Assembly (NCBI RefSeq): GCF_000314005.1
Contig: NZ_JH980292.1
Coordinates: forward strand, 3,198,121-3,262,120
Length of the DNA stretch: 64,000 nucleotides
Origin: Spirulina subsalsa PCC 9445
GTDB taxonomy: Bacteria; Cyanobacteriota; Cyanobacteriia; Cyanobacteriales; Spirulinaceae
Reading direction: 5' to 3'
Positions 45,236 through 54,530 of this stretch are shown here, one piece after another. The notes beneath the pieces are model-generated. The model was not told the DNA's origin and ran no database searches. It saw only the letters and a program-made list of their open reading frames with translations. The translations under genes and the position numbers were made by a program. Each line of letters begins with the position of its first letter. Position 1 is the first letter of the stretch.

Positions 45236-45577
45236 TCAACACTTCTGCTCTAATTGATATTTCTCCCGAGGAGATAAACCTAACACTTTTTTAGTTACTT
45301 GTCCCACAATCACAGCCACCGTAATGGCGAGACAAAAACCGATACTAAAACTCGGAATAGGGTTAAATTCCAAGCTATAACGAATCGTTGCCCAAGTAAA
45401 ATGGTCTTGTAAAAGACTTATTTCTTCTTGTAAAAAGAGGAGAGCAATTGGGGCAATAATTAGCCAACATCCCCCCACAAACAACCAGCGACCATAAATC
45501 ATCAGTTGTTGTAAGCGTTGAACTTGTACTTGAACATCGGGATCAGTTGAGATGGGCGTTCCATTATGATTTTCCAT
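45236..45577 (-). pseudogene. Two-TM membrane protein gene interrupted by the IS (5' part)
   Basis: The start is MENHNGTPISTD, with GGGAGGGG just upstream. Residues about 28-50 (WLFVGGCWLIIAPIALLFL) and 80-102 (FSIGFCLAITVAVIVGQV) are membrane segments, followed by LGLSPREKYQLE. The insertion replaces the native C-terminus by QKC and a stop. The missing 22 residues are still present at 43992-44069. The truncation removes only a basic cytoplasmic tail, so partial function is conceivable. Family unknown. Confidence 0.85.
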
Positions 45578-45698
45578 GTTTCCCCTCCCTTTATACAAGT
45601 TCAGTCGCTTTTGCCCCTAGCTCCCACTCAGTAATCAGTTTTTGACCTATTAATTATTACTGATTAATTGTTGCCCATTCCCAATTCCCCATTCCCTA

Positions 45699-46658
45699 TT
45701 ACCCTTCCTCGGAAACGGGAGTATCCCTAATAGCCATTGTTCCCACCCCTTGACGTTCTCGCCAGAGGGCTAAAAGGGTACTCGCGATAAAGATACTAGA
45801 GTATGCCCCACTAATAAAACCCACAATTAAGGCTAAGGCGAAAAACTTTAAGGTTTCCCCCCCAAATAAGAAAATCCCCAGCAAGGGTAACACGGTGGTG
45901 ACACTGGTATTAATGGAACGAGTTAATGTTTCATTAACCGCTCGATCTACAATGTCACTAATGGATTCTCCGCCCTCACTATTGGCGCTGGTTTCCCGAA
46001 TACGGTCATAAATCACCACCGTATCATTGACGGAGAAACCAATAATGGTGAGCAGGGCGACTAAAAATAGGCTGTCAATTTCGACTCCCAAGGTTAAGCC
46101 CAAAATGGCAAACGCTCCGGCTGCAATTAAGACATCATGGAGGAGGGCAAGAATGGCGAAAATGGCGTAGTCGAATTTAAAGCGGAAACTGAGATAAACC
46201 ACAATACCGAAAAAGGAGGTCAGCAAGGCTCCTATGCCAGAAATGAACAACTCTTGACCGATGGTGGGGCCTACGGTGTCAATTTGTACGGTTTGGGGGT
46301 CAAACTCGCCGATTTCGTTGGTTAAGAGTTGTTGAAGTTCCGTCCGTTGGACATCGGTCAGGGTTTGCGTCCGCACGGAGAGGGTGTAGTTTTCGACAAT
46401 TTGAATGGAACTTCCTTCTAACCCTTCTTGGGCGAGGACATTCCTCACTTCTGATATATCAATGGGATCGCTACAGGTACCAGTCGCGACGCAAGCGAGA
46501 GATAACTGTAATCGGGTTCCCCCGACAAAATCTAAACCGGGTCGCAGGGGTGCGCCGAATTGAGTCCAACACACCACCATTGCGATTGCACTAATCAGAC
46601 AGGCTACGCTGGAAATCAGCCACCATAGGCGCTGCTGACCAATTACGTTAAGTTTCAT
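45699..46658 (-). CDS. secF: Protein translocase subunit SecF
   Basis: 320 residues. Six membrane segments: one at the N-terminus, then a periplasmic loop with [11 protein letters not shown] and a cluster of five after residue 135. Conserved SecF blocks are [37 protein letters not shown] and [26 protein letters not shown] precedes the ATG. With SecD it uses the proton gradient to pull secreted proteins across the membrane. It is last in the probable operon pdhB-secD-secF. Confidence 0.95.
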   Translation of the reverse strand: MKLNVIGQQRLWWLISSVACLISAIAMVVCWTQFGAPLRPGLDFVGGTRLQLSLACVATGTCSDPIDISEVRNVLAQEGLEGSSIQIVENYTLSVRTQTLTDVQRTELQQLLTNEIGEFDPQTVQIDTVGPTIGQELFISGIGALLTSFFGIVVYLSFRFKFDYAIFAILALLHDVLIAAGAFAILGLTLGVEIDSLFLVALLTIIGFSVNDTVVIYDRIRETSANSEGGESISDIVDRAVNETLTRSINTSVTTVLPLLGIFLFGGETLKFFALALIVGFISGAYSSIFIASTLLALWRERQGVGTMAIRDTPVSEEG

Positions 46659-46731
46659 CAAAACCTCCTTGTGGAATTGCCGCTAGACGGGACTGGGATT
46701 GACCCCAAAAAGACTATAAGATCCCCTTCTC

Positions 46732-48132
46732 CTAGGTTTGGGTGCGCAAATTGGGACAAAAGAGTTCTGGTTTTTGGCGAACACCGGGCATTCCTAGGAC
46801 GATGGCTAACATGAAGGTGCGGCTACAGGTGAGGGCGGTAAACATACTCACTAATACCCCAATGGCGAGGGTGAGGGCAAACCCTTTCACTAGACCGGAA
46901 CCGAGCCAGAATAGGGCAGCACAGGCGATAAGGGTGGTTACGTTACTATCTAAGATACTGGAGAAGGCGCGGTAAAAGCCGGATTCGACGGAACGATAGA
47001 GGGTTTTCCCGGAGCGCAATTCTTCGCGGGTGCGCTCAAAGATGAGGACGTTGGCATCAACGGCCATGCCAATACTGAGGATAAATCCGGCAATGCCGGG
47101 GAGGGTGAGGGTGACTCCGACGAGGGCGTAACAGCCGAGGGTTAAGAGGGCGTAGATGATCAGGGCGAGATCGGCGATCGCACCCGGTAAGCGATAATAC
47201 ACCACCATATAGACCAAGACTAGGGCTAAACCTGATAAACCCGCCACCACACTCCGGTTCACACTATCCCGCCCCAAGGTTGCCCCAATAGTGCGGTTTT
47301 CGACAATTTCCACTGGGAAGGGTAAGGCCCCACCCCGTAACTGAATGGCTAAACCATTGGCTTCTTGGAGGGTAAAGTTCCCGGTAATTTGCGCTCGACC
47401 TCCTGTAATCCCAGTTTCGGCGTATTCGATTGATACCGAGGGCGCACTGATTAGCACATTATCTAAGAAAATCCCTAACCCCCGCCCGGTTCCGGCAACG
47501 GATTTGGTTAATTCGGCGAACTTATTGCCCCCTTCGCCATCAAAGGCAATATTCACCTGCCAGCGATCGCTTGTGCCGATAGTACCAGCCCTTGCATCCC
47601 GTAAATACTGCCCGGTGAGGTCGGTGGACTCAAACAATTCGGCTAAGGCTTGATTGGCTAAATCCACTTGTTCTTGAGCGGCGGCAATGTCTTCAGGAGA
47701 GGCGTTTTCACGGCGCAGAGCTTCTAACTCTGCTTCGGCCAAGTCGCGCAGGTTCAGTTGGGGCATGAGTTCCCCTTCAGTCCCCCGTTTTTGGTTTTTG
47801 AATTCCAACTGAGCCGTCCCTTGGAGGACTTTTTCCGCTTGTTCTGGATTACTCACCCCCGGCAACTGCACCACAATTTTATCCGGGTTAACCGTTTGGA
47901 TAATGGGTTCAGCCACCCCTAAACCATTGACCCGGTTTTCCAGCACTCGTTTCACATCGGCGAGGTTTTCTGTCGTAACATCGGGAAATTCGGCGGTGGG
48001 CTGAACTTGTAACGTGAGACGCGCCCCTCCCTTCAAGTCAAGGCCGAGGTTAAGCGGCATGAGGATCAAAATGGCGATCGCGGCGGCCACCAAGGCCAGA
48101 ATAAAAGCTATCGTCAAACGTTGTTTTTGCAT
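46732..48132 (-). CDS. secD: Protein translocase subunit SecD
   Basis: 466 residues. The N-terminal membrane segment (LTIAFILALVAAAIAILILM) precedes LGLDLKGGARLTLQV, the diagnostic D-L-K-G-G motif. A periplasmic P1 region with VENRVNGLGVAEPIIQ and an intermediate QEQ-rich linker follow. The C-terminal five-TM domain contains PGIAGFILSIGMAVDANVLI with FERTREELR. It lies 34 bases downstream of pdhB and 73 bases upstream of secF. Shorter than proteobacterial SecD, as is normal in cyanobacteria. Confidence 0.95.
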   Translation of the reverse strand: MQKQRLTIAFILALVAAAIAILILMPLNLGLDLKGGARLTLQVQPTAEFPDVTTENLADVKRVLENRVNGLGVAEPIIQTVNPDKIVVQLPGVSNPEQAEKVLQGTAQLEFKNQKRGTEGELMPQLNLRDLAEAELEALRRENASPEDIAAAQEQVDLANQALAELFESTDLTGQYLRDARAGTIGTSDRWQVNIAFDGEGGNKFAELTKSVAGTGRGLGIFLDNVLISAPSVSIEYAETGITGGRAQITGNFTLQEANGLAIQLRGGALPFPVEIVENRTIGATLGRDSVNRSVVAGLSGLALVLVYMVVYYRLPGAIADLALIIYALLTLGCYALVGVTLTLPGIAGFILSIGMAVDANVLIFERTREELRSGKTLYRSVESGFYRAFSSILDSNVTTLIACAALFWLGSGLVKGFALTLAIGVLVSMFTALTCSRTFMLAIVLGMPGVRQKPELFCPNLRTQT

Positions 48133-48166
48133 GGTGTTTTGAGCGTTGCCAGTAATCGCGAGTGGG

Positions 48167-49150
48167 TTAAATGCGCATTTCTACAATTTTCTGCACCGCT
48201 TCCACAATTTGGGGCGGTTGCACAATGGTTAAATGCTCTAATTTGCCATTGTAGGGGGTGGGAATATCTTGGGACGATAACCGCATCACCGGGGCATCGA
48301 GTTCATCAAACAACTGTTCGTTAATCAAGGCCATCACTTCGGCGGCGACTCCGGCGGTTTTCATACATTCTTCGACGATAATCACCCGATGGGTTTTCCG
48401 CACCGATTCCCGAATGGTTTCCATATCAATGGGTTTCAGGGAAATTAAGTCAATAATTTCTGGGTCGTAGCCCTCTTTTTTCAAGGTTTTAAGGGCTTGT
48501 AAGCAGTGATGACGCATCCGGGAGTAGGTCAAAATGGTGACATCTTTACCGGAATGGACAACTTCTGCTTTATCTAACGGACAGAGATATTCATGATCCG
48601 GTAAATCTTCTTTGAGGTTATAGAGCAGAACGTGTTCAAAAAACAGAACAGGGTTTTCGTCCCGGATGGCGGCTTTCAGTAAGCCTTTGGCATTATAAGG
48701 GGTGGAACAGGCGACAATTTTTAACCCCGGCACCGCTTGGAAATAGGCCTCTAATCGTTGGGAATGTTCAGCCCCGAGTTGCCGCCCTACTCCTCCAGGG
48801 CCACGAATGACGAGGGGAATAGTGAAGTTGCCGCCGGAGGTATAGCGTAACATCCCGGCATTATTAGCAATTTGGTTAAAGGCGAGGAGTAAAAAGCCCA
48901 TGTTCATCCCTTCGATGATGGGGCGGAGTCCAGTCATAGCGGCCCCAACGGCTAAACCTGTAAAGCTGTTTTCCGCAATGGGGGTGTCTAGAACTCGCAA
49001 ATCGCCATATTTTTTATACAGGTCTTTGGTGACTTTATAGGAGCCGCCATAGTGACCTACGTCTTCCCCTAGGACAAATACCCTAGGATCCCGCGCCATT
49101 TCTTCATCTGTTGCCGCACGGAGGGCATTAAAAAACAGAGTCTCTGCCAT
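48167..49150 (-). CDS. pdhB: Pyruvate dehydrogenase E1 component, beta subunit
   Basis: 327 residues. Family blocks are [60 protein letters not shown] and [19 protein letters not shown]. The Tyr/Ser-rich loop [20 protein letters not shown] and the C-terminal transketolase-like domain ([36 protein letters not shown]) follow. It pairs with an alpha subunit encoded elsewhere to decarboxylate pyruvate with thiamine diphosphate. It is first in the pdhB-secD-secF cluster, an arrangement I recall from other cyanobacteria. Confidence 0.96.
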   Translation of the reverse strand: MAETLFFNALRAATDEEMARDPRVFVLGEDVGHYGGSYKVTKDLYKKYGDLRVLDTPIAENSFTGLAVGAAMTGLRPIIEGMNMGFLLLAFNQIANNAGMLRYTSGGNFTIPLVIRGPGGVGRQLGAEHSQRLEAYFQAVPGLKIVACSTPYNAKGLLKAAIRDENPVLFFEHVLLYNLKEDLPDHEYLCPLDKAEVVHSGKDVTILTYSRMRHHCLQALKTLKKEGYDPEIIDLISLKPIDMETIRESVRKTHRVIIVEECMKTAGVAAEVMALINEQLFDELDAPVMRLSSQDIPTPYNGKLEHLTIVQPPQIVEAVQKIVEMRI

Positions 49151-49194
49151 GCACTTTTACCAGTAGAGGGTATAGGCGATCCTATCATTGAACT

Positions 49195-49570
49195 GTGTCT
49201 GAGGGTAGGGAGTCGGGGAATAGGGAACGGGGAACAGGGAACGGGGAACGGGGAATAGGGAGTGGGGAGTCGGGAGTCGGGAGTCGGGAGTTGGGAGTCG
49301 GGAGTCGGGAGTTGGGAGTTGGGAGTTGGGAGTTGGGAGTCGGGAGTTGGGAGTTGGGAGTTGGGAGTCGGTGTAGGGGCGCAATGCTTGCGCCCTAGGG
49401 AGTCGGGTGTCGGGAGTTGATTAGTATTACCTATTCCCTATTCCCTATTCCCTATTCCCTCCCCCCTGTTCCCTGTTCCCTGTTCCCTGTTCCCTAAAAT
49501 AAAAGAATTTTGGCTATTCACTACCCACTATTCCCCTGCTCCCCCTCTCCCCCTCTCCCCCTCTCCCCTG
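49195..49570. repeat. Large GGGAGTC/GGGAGTT heptad array
   Basis: From about 49206 to 49371 the sequence is almost uninterrupted G3 tracts spaced by four bases (AGTC or AGTT), over fifteen tracts between 49257 and 49371. GGGCGCAATGCTTGCGCCC follows (49377-49395), then C-rich CCCTATTCCCTATTCCC, CCCTGTTCCCTGTTCCC and CCCCCTCTCCCC arrays to about 49570. It occupies the whole 428-base gap and could fold as a quadruplex or a long hairpin. The open frames on both strands here are artefacts of the repeat. Confidence 0.9.
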
Positions 49571-49578
49571 TTCCCCGT

Positions 49579-50292
49579 TCACCAAGGCACCCTAGCAGTA
49601 ACAGTCATTAACCAAGGATGCCCCCACCAAAAGAGCAGGACAAAGGCCGCGACTCCCGCATAGGCTGGGCGGAGAAATTCCCGCAGTTCCAAGGTTTGGC
49701 GACCTTCCCAAATGGCGCGGAAGGGGATAACAGAAGTCCGCGCTTTGGCTTGGCGGAAGGCTTCCCCATAACGCTGTTCTAAACGGCGATCGCCATGCCA
49801 TACAGCGAAGAGGTGATGAGCAATTAAGCCCAAGGATGTGACCACCATAAAACTGGTGCCTAACCAAAGGGTATGGGCTACACACCAGATAATCTGTCCC
49901 ACCATTTGGGGGTGGCGGGTAATGCGAATAATGCCCTGTTCGTGTAGGTGAACTTGGGGTTTTTGGATGGCGGCCACTTCCAACAAGTTAAAGGTGGAGG
50001 GGTAGAGGAAGAGGAAAGATAGGGCGCTTAAACTCCAGACGATTGGTTTCACCCCGGGGACTCCTTGCACTTGCCACAAGAGGGCTCCATCATAGCGGTG
50101 GTTAAAGAAGTAAATCACTAAGATGGTGGCGAAGGGGACACTGACGAGGGCAAAGAGAACCCGATAAAGCCGAGCGCCGATCTTCTGTTCCCCCCAAACG
50201 CGGAGGGCGGCGAGTCCACTATGGGCGATCGCAAAACCCAACAACAAAGCCAACATGATGCCATGACTGGGGGTAAACCAAGAATTGATCAT
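49579..50292 (-). CDS. NnrU family membrane protein, Z-ISO-like
   Basis: 237 residues with about six membrane segments (about 12-30, 40-62, 80-102, 130-155 and 205-225 among them). The family motifs are AIAHSGLAALRVWGEQKIGA, VSVPFATILVIYFFNHRYDG, IIRITRHPQMVGQIIWCVAH with a conserved H-P-Q-M/H, and RRLEQRYGEAFRQAKARTSV. NnrU relatives in plants and cyanobacteria include 15-cis-zeta-carotene isomerase, a heme-dependent step in carotenoid synthesis; the histidines in RHPQ and AHTLWL fit this. Which function applies here cannot be told. Divergent from rbcR. Confidence 0.82.
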   Translation of the reverse strand: MINSWFTPSHGIMLALLLGFAIAHSGLAALRVWGEQKIGARLYRVLFALVSVPFATILVIYFFNHRYDGALLWQVQGVPGVKPIVWSLSALSFLFLYPSTFNLLEVAAIQKPQVHLHEQGIIRITRHPQMVGQIIWCVAHTLWLGTSFMVVTSLGLIAHHLFAVWHGDRRLEQRYGEAFRQAKARTSVIPFRAIWEGRQTLELREFLRPAYAGVAAFVLLFWWGHPWLMTVTARVPW

Positions 50293-50517
50293 AAAAATTA
50301 ATGTTTTTTAATATTTGGACTCAAGTCAAATTCCGTTTAGGGTTGGTTAAGTAACACTAATGATTGTAAGAGGACTTGTTCCCCTGTTGTGATACTGTCA
50401 TTTTCAGGAGGCAATCGACAATTTAGCTTTGATTGACCTATAACTTCCTTAAATCACACGGATCAAAGCCCTTGATTCTCATGGTTTGCTTTTTTCCTCA
50501 TTCTCTTTTTGGGCATT

Positions 50518-51525
50518 ATGTCTGAAATCCCTTTCACTCTAGACCAACTCCGTATTCTCAAGGCGATCGCCGTTGAGGGGAGTTTTAAAAGGGCGGCGGA
50601 TAGTCTATACGTTTCCCAACCCGCAGTTAGTCTGCAAGTGCAAAACCTCGAAAGACAGATGAATGTCCAACTGTTTGATCGAGGAGGGCGCCGGGCAAAC
50701 ATGACTGAAGCTGGGCATTTACTCCTCAACTACGGGGAGAAAATCCTCAGCCTCTGTCAAGAAACCTGTCGGGCCATTGAAGATTTACAAAATCTCCAAG
50801 GGGGGACACTCATTGTCGGTGCTTCCCAAACCACAGGAACCTACTTATTGCCCCGGATGATTGGCTTTTTTCGCCAACGTTATCCTGATGTCGCGGTACA
50901 GCTTCAAGTCCACTCCACCCGTCGCACGGCCTGGAGTGTGTCCAATGGACAAGTAGACTTAGCCATTATTGGCGGAGAAGTCCCGGCCGAACTTCAGGAC
51001 ACCCTAGATGTTCAGCCCTACGCTGAGGATGAACTCGCTTTGATTTTGCCCGTGTTTCACCCCTTGGCGAAACAGGACACCATTCAAAAAGAAGACCTTT
51101 ATAAACTCAACTTTATTACCCTGGATTCTCAGTCCACCATTCGCAAGGTCATTGATTACGTCTTAACGCGCTCGGAAATCGACCCCAAGCGTTTAAAAAT
51201 TGAAATGGAACTGAATTCCATTGAAGCCATTAAAAACGCAGTACAAGCGGGATTAGGGGCTTCTTTTGTTTCAATTTCTGCCATTGAAAAAGAACTGCAA
51301 ATGAACATTCTCCACCGAGCGAGAATTGATGAGGTTGTAGTTAATCGCACCCTGTCAGTGATTATCAACCCTAACCGTTACCGTTCCAAGGCAGCCGAGG
51401 CGTTTATTCAGGAAATTTTGCCTGAATTTGCCACCAATCGGGATTTTGTTCTCCCGCCCAGAAGTTCTGAGAATAACCGCAAAAATAAAGCGGAAGCTAA
51501 AGCCATTGCTGAAGCTGAGGTTTAG
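50518..51525 (+). CDS. rbcR: RbcR-type LysR transcriptional regulator
   Basis: 335 residues from [18 protein letters not shown]. The N-terminal helix-turn-helix [20 protein letters not shown]-type region is followed by [20 protein letters not shown]. The effector domain begins [20 protein letters not shown], with [20 protein letters not shown]. These blocks match cyanobacterial and plastid RbcR (ycf30), activators of RuBisCO and carbon-fixation genes. The extended Asn/Lys/Ala tail after residue 320 is not conserved. It is divergent from the NnrU gene and not next to rbcLS here. Confidence 0.88.
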   Translation: MSEIPFTLDQLRILKAIAVEGSFKRAADSLYVSQPAVSLQVQNLERQMNVQLFDRGGRRANMTEAGHLLLNYGEKILSLCQETCRAIEDLQNLQGGTLIVGASQTTGTYLLPRMIGFFRQRYPDVAVQLQVHSTRRTAWSVSNGQVDLAIIGGEVPAELQDTLDVQPYAEDELALILPVFHPLAKQDTIQKEDLYKLNFITLDSQSTIRKVIDYVLTRSEIDPKRLKIEMELNSIEAIKNAVQAGLGASFVSISAIEKELQMNILHRARIDEVVVNRTLSVIINPNRYRSKAAEAFIQEILPEFATNRDFVLPPRSSENNRKNKAEAKAIAEAEV

Positions 51526-51628
51526 TCCGGTTGATCAGTCGGGTTTATCGTGAACACTTGAATTATCAATTATCAGTTTCTTTTACGAGAAGCCCTAACA
51601 GGTTGGAACAGAAATCCTAGCAAAAGCA

Positions 51629-52705
51629 ATGACAACCAACATCTCTACAATAGATTTGTTTTGTGGTGCTGGAGGTTTAACTCATGGTTTTGAGCAAGCG
51701 GGTCTTAAGGTTCAAGCCGGATATGATATTGATCCAGCCTGCAAGTTTCCCTACGAATATAATAATAAAGCTAGATTTTTTTTGCAAAACATCGAAACTA
51801 TTAACGCTTCTGAATTGATAGAGTGTTTTGCGGATAGTCAGATTAAAATTTTAGCGGGATGCGCTCCTTGTCAACCCTTTTCGACCTATTCAAGACGGTA
51901 TAAAGACAAAACAGAACAAGGAAAGTGGACACTTTTACAAGAGTTTTTGCGTTTAATTGAGGAATGTCAACCTGATATTATTTCCATGGAAAATGTTCTG
52001 CAATTAAAACAGTATCCCGTTTTTTCGGAATTTATTACTCAATTAGAACAACTCAAGTATTTTTTAGGTTGTTATACCGTCAATTGTCTAGATTATGGAA
52101 TTCCTCAATCTCGTAAACGGTTAGTGATACTGGGTTCTAAATTGGGTCAAATTAATTTGATTCCAGCAACCCATACCCCCAATAATTACCAAACGGTAAG
52201 AAAAGCTATCAGCGATTTAGAACCTCTGGCAGCAGGTCAAGCTTCCACCAAAGACTTGCTTCATCGATGTAGTAAACTTTCACCCATTAATCTACGCAGA
52301 ATTCAAGCTTCTAAACCCGGGGGAACTTGGAGAGATTGGCCAGAAAACTTAATTGCCAAATGTCATTTAAAAAATACGGGAAAAACCTATCCTGCTGTAT
52401 ATGGTCGCATGGAATGGGATAAACCAAGTCCTACTATTACGACCCAGTGTTTTGGGTTTGGAAATGGTCGTTTTGGTCATCCTGAGCAAGATAGAGCTAT
52501 TTCTCTGAGAGAAGCAGCGTTATTACAAACCTTCCCCCTAGAATATCAGTTTGTAGCACCAAATCAACCTGTTGTATTTGATTTAGTGGGTCGGTTAATT
52601 GGCAATGCTGTTCCTGTTAAATTGGATCAAGTCATTGCGCAAAGTATCCTTAATCATATTGAAAAGTATCACTCAGATGATTCTATCCTAGATGAATCTA
52701 GATAA
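51629..52705 (+). CDS. DNA (cytosine-5) methyltransferase
   Basis: A 358-residue C5 methyltransferase. Conserved motifs are I TIDLFCGAGGLTHGFEQAG, IV GCAPCQPFSTYS with the catalytic cysteine, VI ISMENVLQL, VIII CLDYGIPQSRKRLVILG, IX near PSPTITTQC, and X LIGNAVPVKLDQVIAQSIL. The short target-recognition region (about 205-255, KPGGTWRDWPENLIAKC) suggests a simple recognition sequence. It is A/T-rich compared with rbcR before it. Its 3' end overlaps the convergent HEPN gene by 37 bases. No classical restriction gene is adjacent. Confidence 0.93.
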   Translation: MTTNISTIDLFCGAGGLTHGFEQAGLKVQAGYDIDPACKFPYEYNNKARFFLQNIETINASELIECFADSQIKILAGCAPCQPFSTYSRRYKDKTEQGKWTLLQEFLRLIEECQPDIISMENVLQLKQYPVFSEFITQLEQLKYFLGCYTVNCLDYGIPQSRKRLVILGSKLGQINLIPATHTPNNYQTVRKAISDLEPLAAGQASTKDLLHRCSKLSPINLRRIQASKPGGTWRDWPENLIAKCHLKNTGKTYPAVYGRMEWDKPSPTITTQCFGFGNGRFGHPEQDRAISLREAALLQTFPLEYQFVAPNQPVVFDLVGRLIGNAVPVKLDQVIAQSILNHIEKYHSDDSILDESR

Positions 52706-53370
52706 TCTTGATTCGACAAGTATTGTTCAATATTGATCAAAATTTCCCTGAGATAGCGAATCGTCTGGTTTTTGATTTTCAATAACTCATCTGCGCTTTT
52801 GCTTTTTCCTATTTCTGCAAAGGATTTAAAACCATGTGCTAAATCATTCCGATTTGATTTTATTATTAACAAATCAGTGCCGTTACCAGTCTTTTGAGGG
52901 TTTGTTCTCCATGAAAATCCATATTCTTCTGCTGTTGATTTAACTTTCTTTCCATCCAGATTACCGGAGAATAAACTCTGTTTATCAAAACCAGCATTAA
53001 TAATATCTAGAGAAATGGCTTTTATACTTGAAAAAATTTTATCGGGGTTGCGCTTTTTCAAGTTGCTAAGAACTATTTTTTTTAGTTCAGGTCTAATGTT
53101 ATCATAGGATACTTGCTTAATTTTTAATTCATCAAAAATCGTTTCAATGGCATTGCGCATAGTCGCTTCTACGAGATTATATAGTAAGAGAAAATCACTT
53201 GCTTTTAGGGTTTTTAATAACTCTAAATCAATGGTTCTAGTCTTAGCTTTGTTCTGATATCCGTACATGGTTAATTGAGTCGTTTTCTGTTCCAGATTTT
53301 TCAAAAACATAAAATACTTGCTAACTTCTCTAGACCGTTCGTTGAAATCTTGGAATAACAAGCTAGTCAT
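52669..53370 (-). CDS. HEPN-domain protein of the MAE_28990/MAE_18760 type
   Basis: 233 residues. The N-terminal half is helical (MTSLLFQDFNERSREVSKYF, then LKASDFLLLYNLVEATMRNA). The C-terminal part carries the HEPN catalytic motif as RNDLAHGFKSF (R-N-x3-H), which forms the RNase centre in HEPN toxins. GKSKSADELLKIKNQTIRYL follows. The sequence pattern matches MAE_28990/MAE_18760-like HEPN proteins, known from defence and toxin contexts. It is downstream of the DUF262 gene on the same strand (38-base gap) and convergent with the methyltransferase gene. Confidence 0.82.
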   Translation of the reverse strand: MTSLLFQDFNERSREVSKYFMFLKNLEQKTTQLTMYGYQNKAKTRTIDLELLKTLKASDFLLLYNLVEATMRNAIETIFDELKIKQVSYDNIRPELKKIVLSNLKKRNPDKIFSSIKAISLDIINAGFDKQSLFSGNLDGKKVKSTAEEYGFSWRTNPQKTGNGTDLLIIKSNRNDLAHGFKSFAEIGKSKSADELLKIKNQTIRYLREILINIEQYLSNQDYLDSSRIESSE

Positions 53371-53408
53371 AATAAAAAATGGTGAACTGAAAAGACAATG
53401 AAAATAAT

Positions 53409-54530
53409 TCAGTCTCTACCCAGTAGTTGATCACGCACATATTCAATGCGTTTAATCACTTTCGGCCGAGAGTTGCTTGCATCTGAAGTCGTATATTCTT
53501 TAAATTCTGGGGATTCTAGCCAGTCAACTGTTTTCACGTCAAGATTAGGATTTTCCCTGAGTGCTAGTGCAACGCCGACGGAAATTGCTTCAAAACGAAT
53601 CCTGGGCGTTTTAACATGACCTTTAGCTTTACTAAATCCATTGGGAAAATATTTTTCAACAAAATCCAACATTCTGTTAAATTCCATCCTCATCTCCTGT
53701 TGATCAAGGTTAGAATTGTTGTTTTGTTCTAGGTATTCATTGAGAAATAAATTAACCTGCCTCTGAAAATTTTTATAGTTATTCAAATAAGCAAAAAAAC
53801 GCAGAACAAATTCTTCAGGTTCTCGTTTACGAACCAGTGTTTCTGAAATGGGACATAATTCAATAAATTTTGGTGTCTTCGCTAATTTTTCAATAAGTTT
53901 CATCAAAGGGCCATCAGATATTCCTCTACGTTTCTCCATATCATTCAGTTGAACACTTCCAGTGTTAATCCGTTCAAACATATCTCGCCTTGTCTCTTCA
54001 TCGGCTTTTTCTGTTAATACAATCATGCGGATGGTAGCACGTTTGAAACGCCTTTGTCTGGCTAAGGGTAAGTCGCTGAATTTGAAGTTATTAAGCCGGG
54101 TTAGCTTTTGCAGTCCACAGAGGGTTAACTTATTATTCAAAAATCTGTGTATTGTCCGAATTCGTTGAGTACCATCAATAATTTCTAATCGTCCCAAATC
54201 TTCTTGATCCTCTTCTTGTTTAGGGGCTAAATCAGCTACAAAAATATAGGGAATGGGCAATCCTAAAAACAGAGACTCAATAAACTTAGATTGTCGAACG
54301 TCTTCCCAGACTAAATCCCTTTGGTAATCTGGGATGTATAACTCGTTAATATCATTTTCTAAGCCTTCTTGATATTTACTCACTAATACTTCTACGGGAT
54401 ATTCTTTAGTATCATAGTCAACGACTTTTTGTTTTTCTCGAATTTGTATTTCTGCGGCTTCCCGCCACTCATCGGTAATTTCTTCTGACGTAAGCGGCTT
54501 AGAGACTTCTGTTGTAGAATTGTTAACCAT
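53409..54530 (-). CDS. DUF262 domain protein (GmrSD/ParB-like)
   Basis: 373 residues. The DUF262 core has LYIPDYQRDLVWEDVRQSKF, ESLFLGLPIPYIFVADLAP, then LEIIDGTQRIRTIHRFLNNK with the DGxQR motif that DUF262 proteins use for nucleotide or phosphodiester chemistry. MFERINTGSVQLNDMEKRR follows. No DUF1524 nuclease domain is attached: the second half is helical and ends KVIKRIEYVRDQLLGRD. DUF262 proteins occur in restriction and anti-phage systems such as the GmrSD/BrxU group. GAGGCGA precedes the ATG. First gene of a two-gene unit with the HEPN protein. Confidence 0.88.
   Translation of the reverse strand: MVNNSTTEVSKPLTSEEITDEWREAAEIQIREKQKVVDYDTKEYPVEVLVSKYQEGLENDINELYIPDYQRDLVWEDVRQSKFIESLFLGLPIPYIFVADLAPKQEEDQEDLGRLEIIDGTQRIRTIHRFLNNKLTLCGLQKLTRLNNFKFSDLPLARQRRFKRATIRMIVLTEKADEETRRDMFERINTGSVQLNDMEKRRGISDGPLMKLIEKLAKTPKFIELCPISETLVRKREPEEFVLRFFAYLNNYKNFQRQVNLFLNEYLEQNNNSNLDQQEMRMEFNRMLDFVEKYFPNGFSKAKGHVKTPRIRFEAISVGVALALRENPNLDVKTVDWLESPEFKEYTTSDASNSRPKVIKRIEYVRDQLLGRD

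Larger units (their letters stand above)
44061..45256. mobile_element. Complete IS4-family insertion sequence with 9-bp target duplication
   Basis: The element spans 44070-45247 (1178 bp). Terminal inverted repeats are CAGAAGTGTTGAAT and ATTCAACACTTCTG (perfect 14 bp). Direct duplications CTCTAATTG flank it at 44061-44069 and 45248-45256, with identical copies indicating a fairly recent insertion. It encodes one transposase. The left subterminal region holds the palindrome GTACTTATGAACTAAGTAC. The same left end forms most of the 51-bp palindrome at 7726-7776. Confidence 0.93.

Noticed and set aside
49157-49398. Open frames of 67-75 codons on both strands ([10 protein letters not shown] and [10 protein letters not shown] repeats)
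   Set aside because: Pure translations of the GGGAGTC heptad array.
49195-49570. CRISPR-like regular repeats
   Set aside because: Unit is 7 bases with no unique spacers and no cas genes; it is a simple tandem array.
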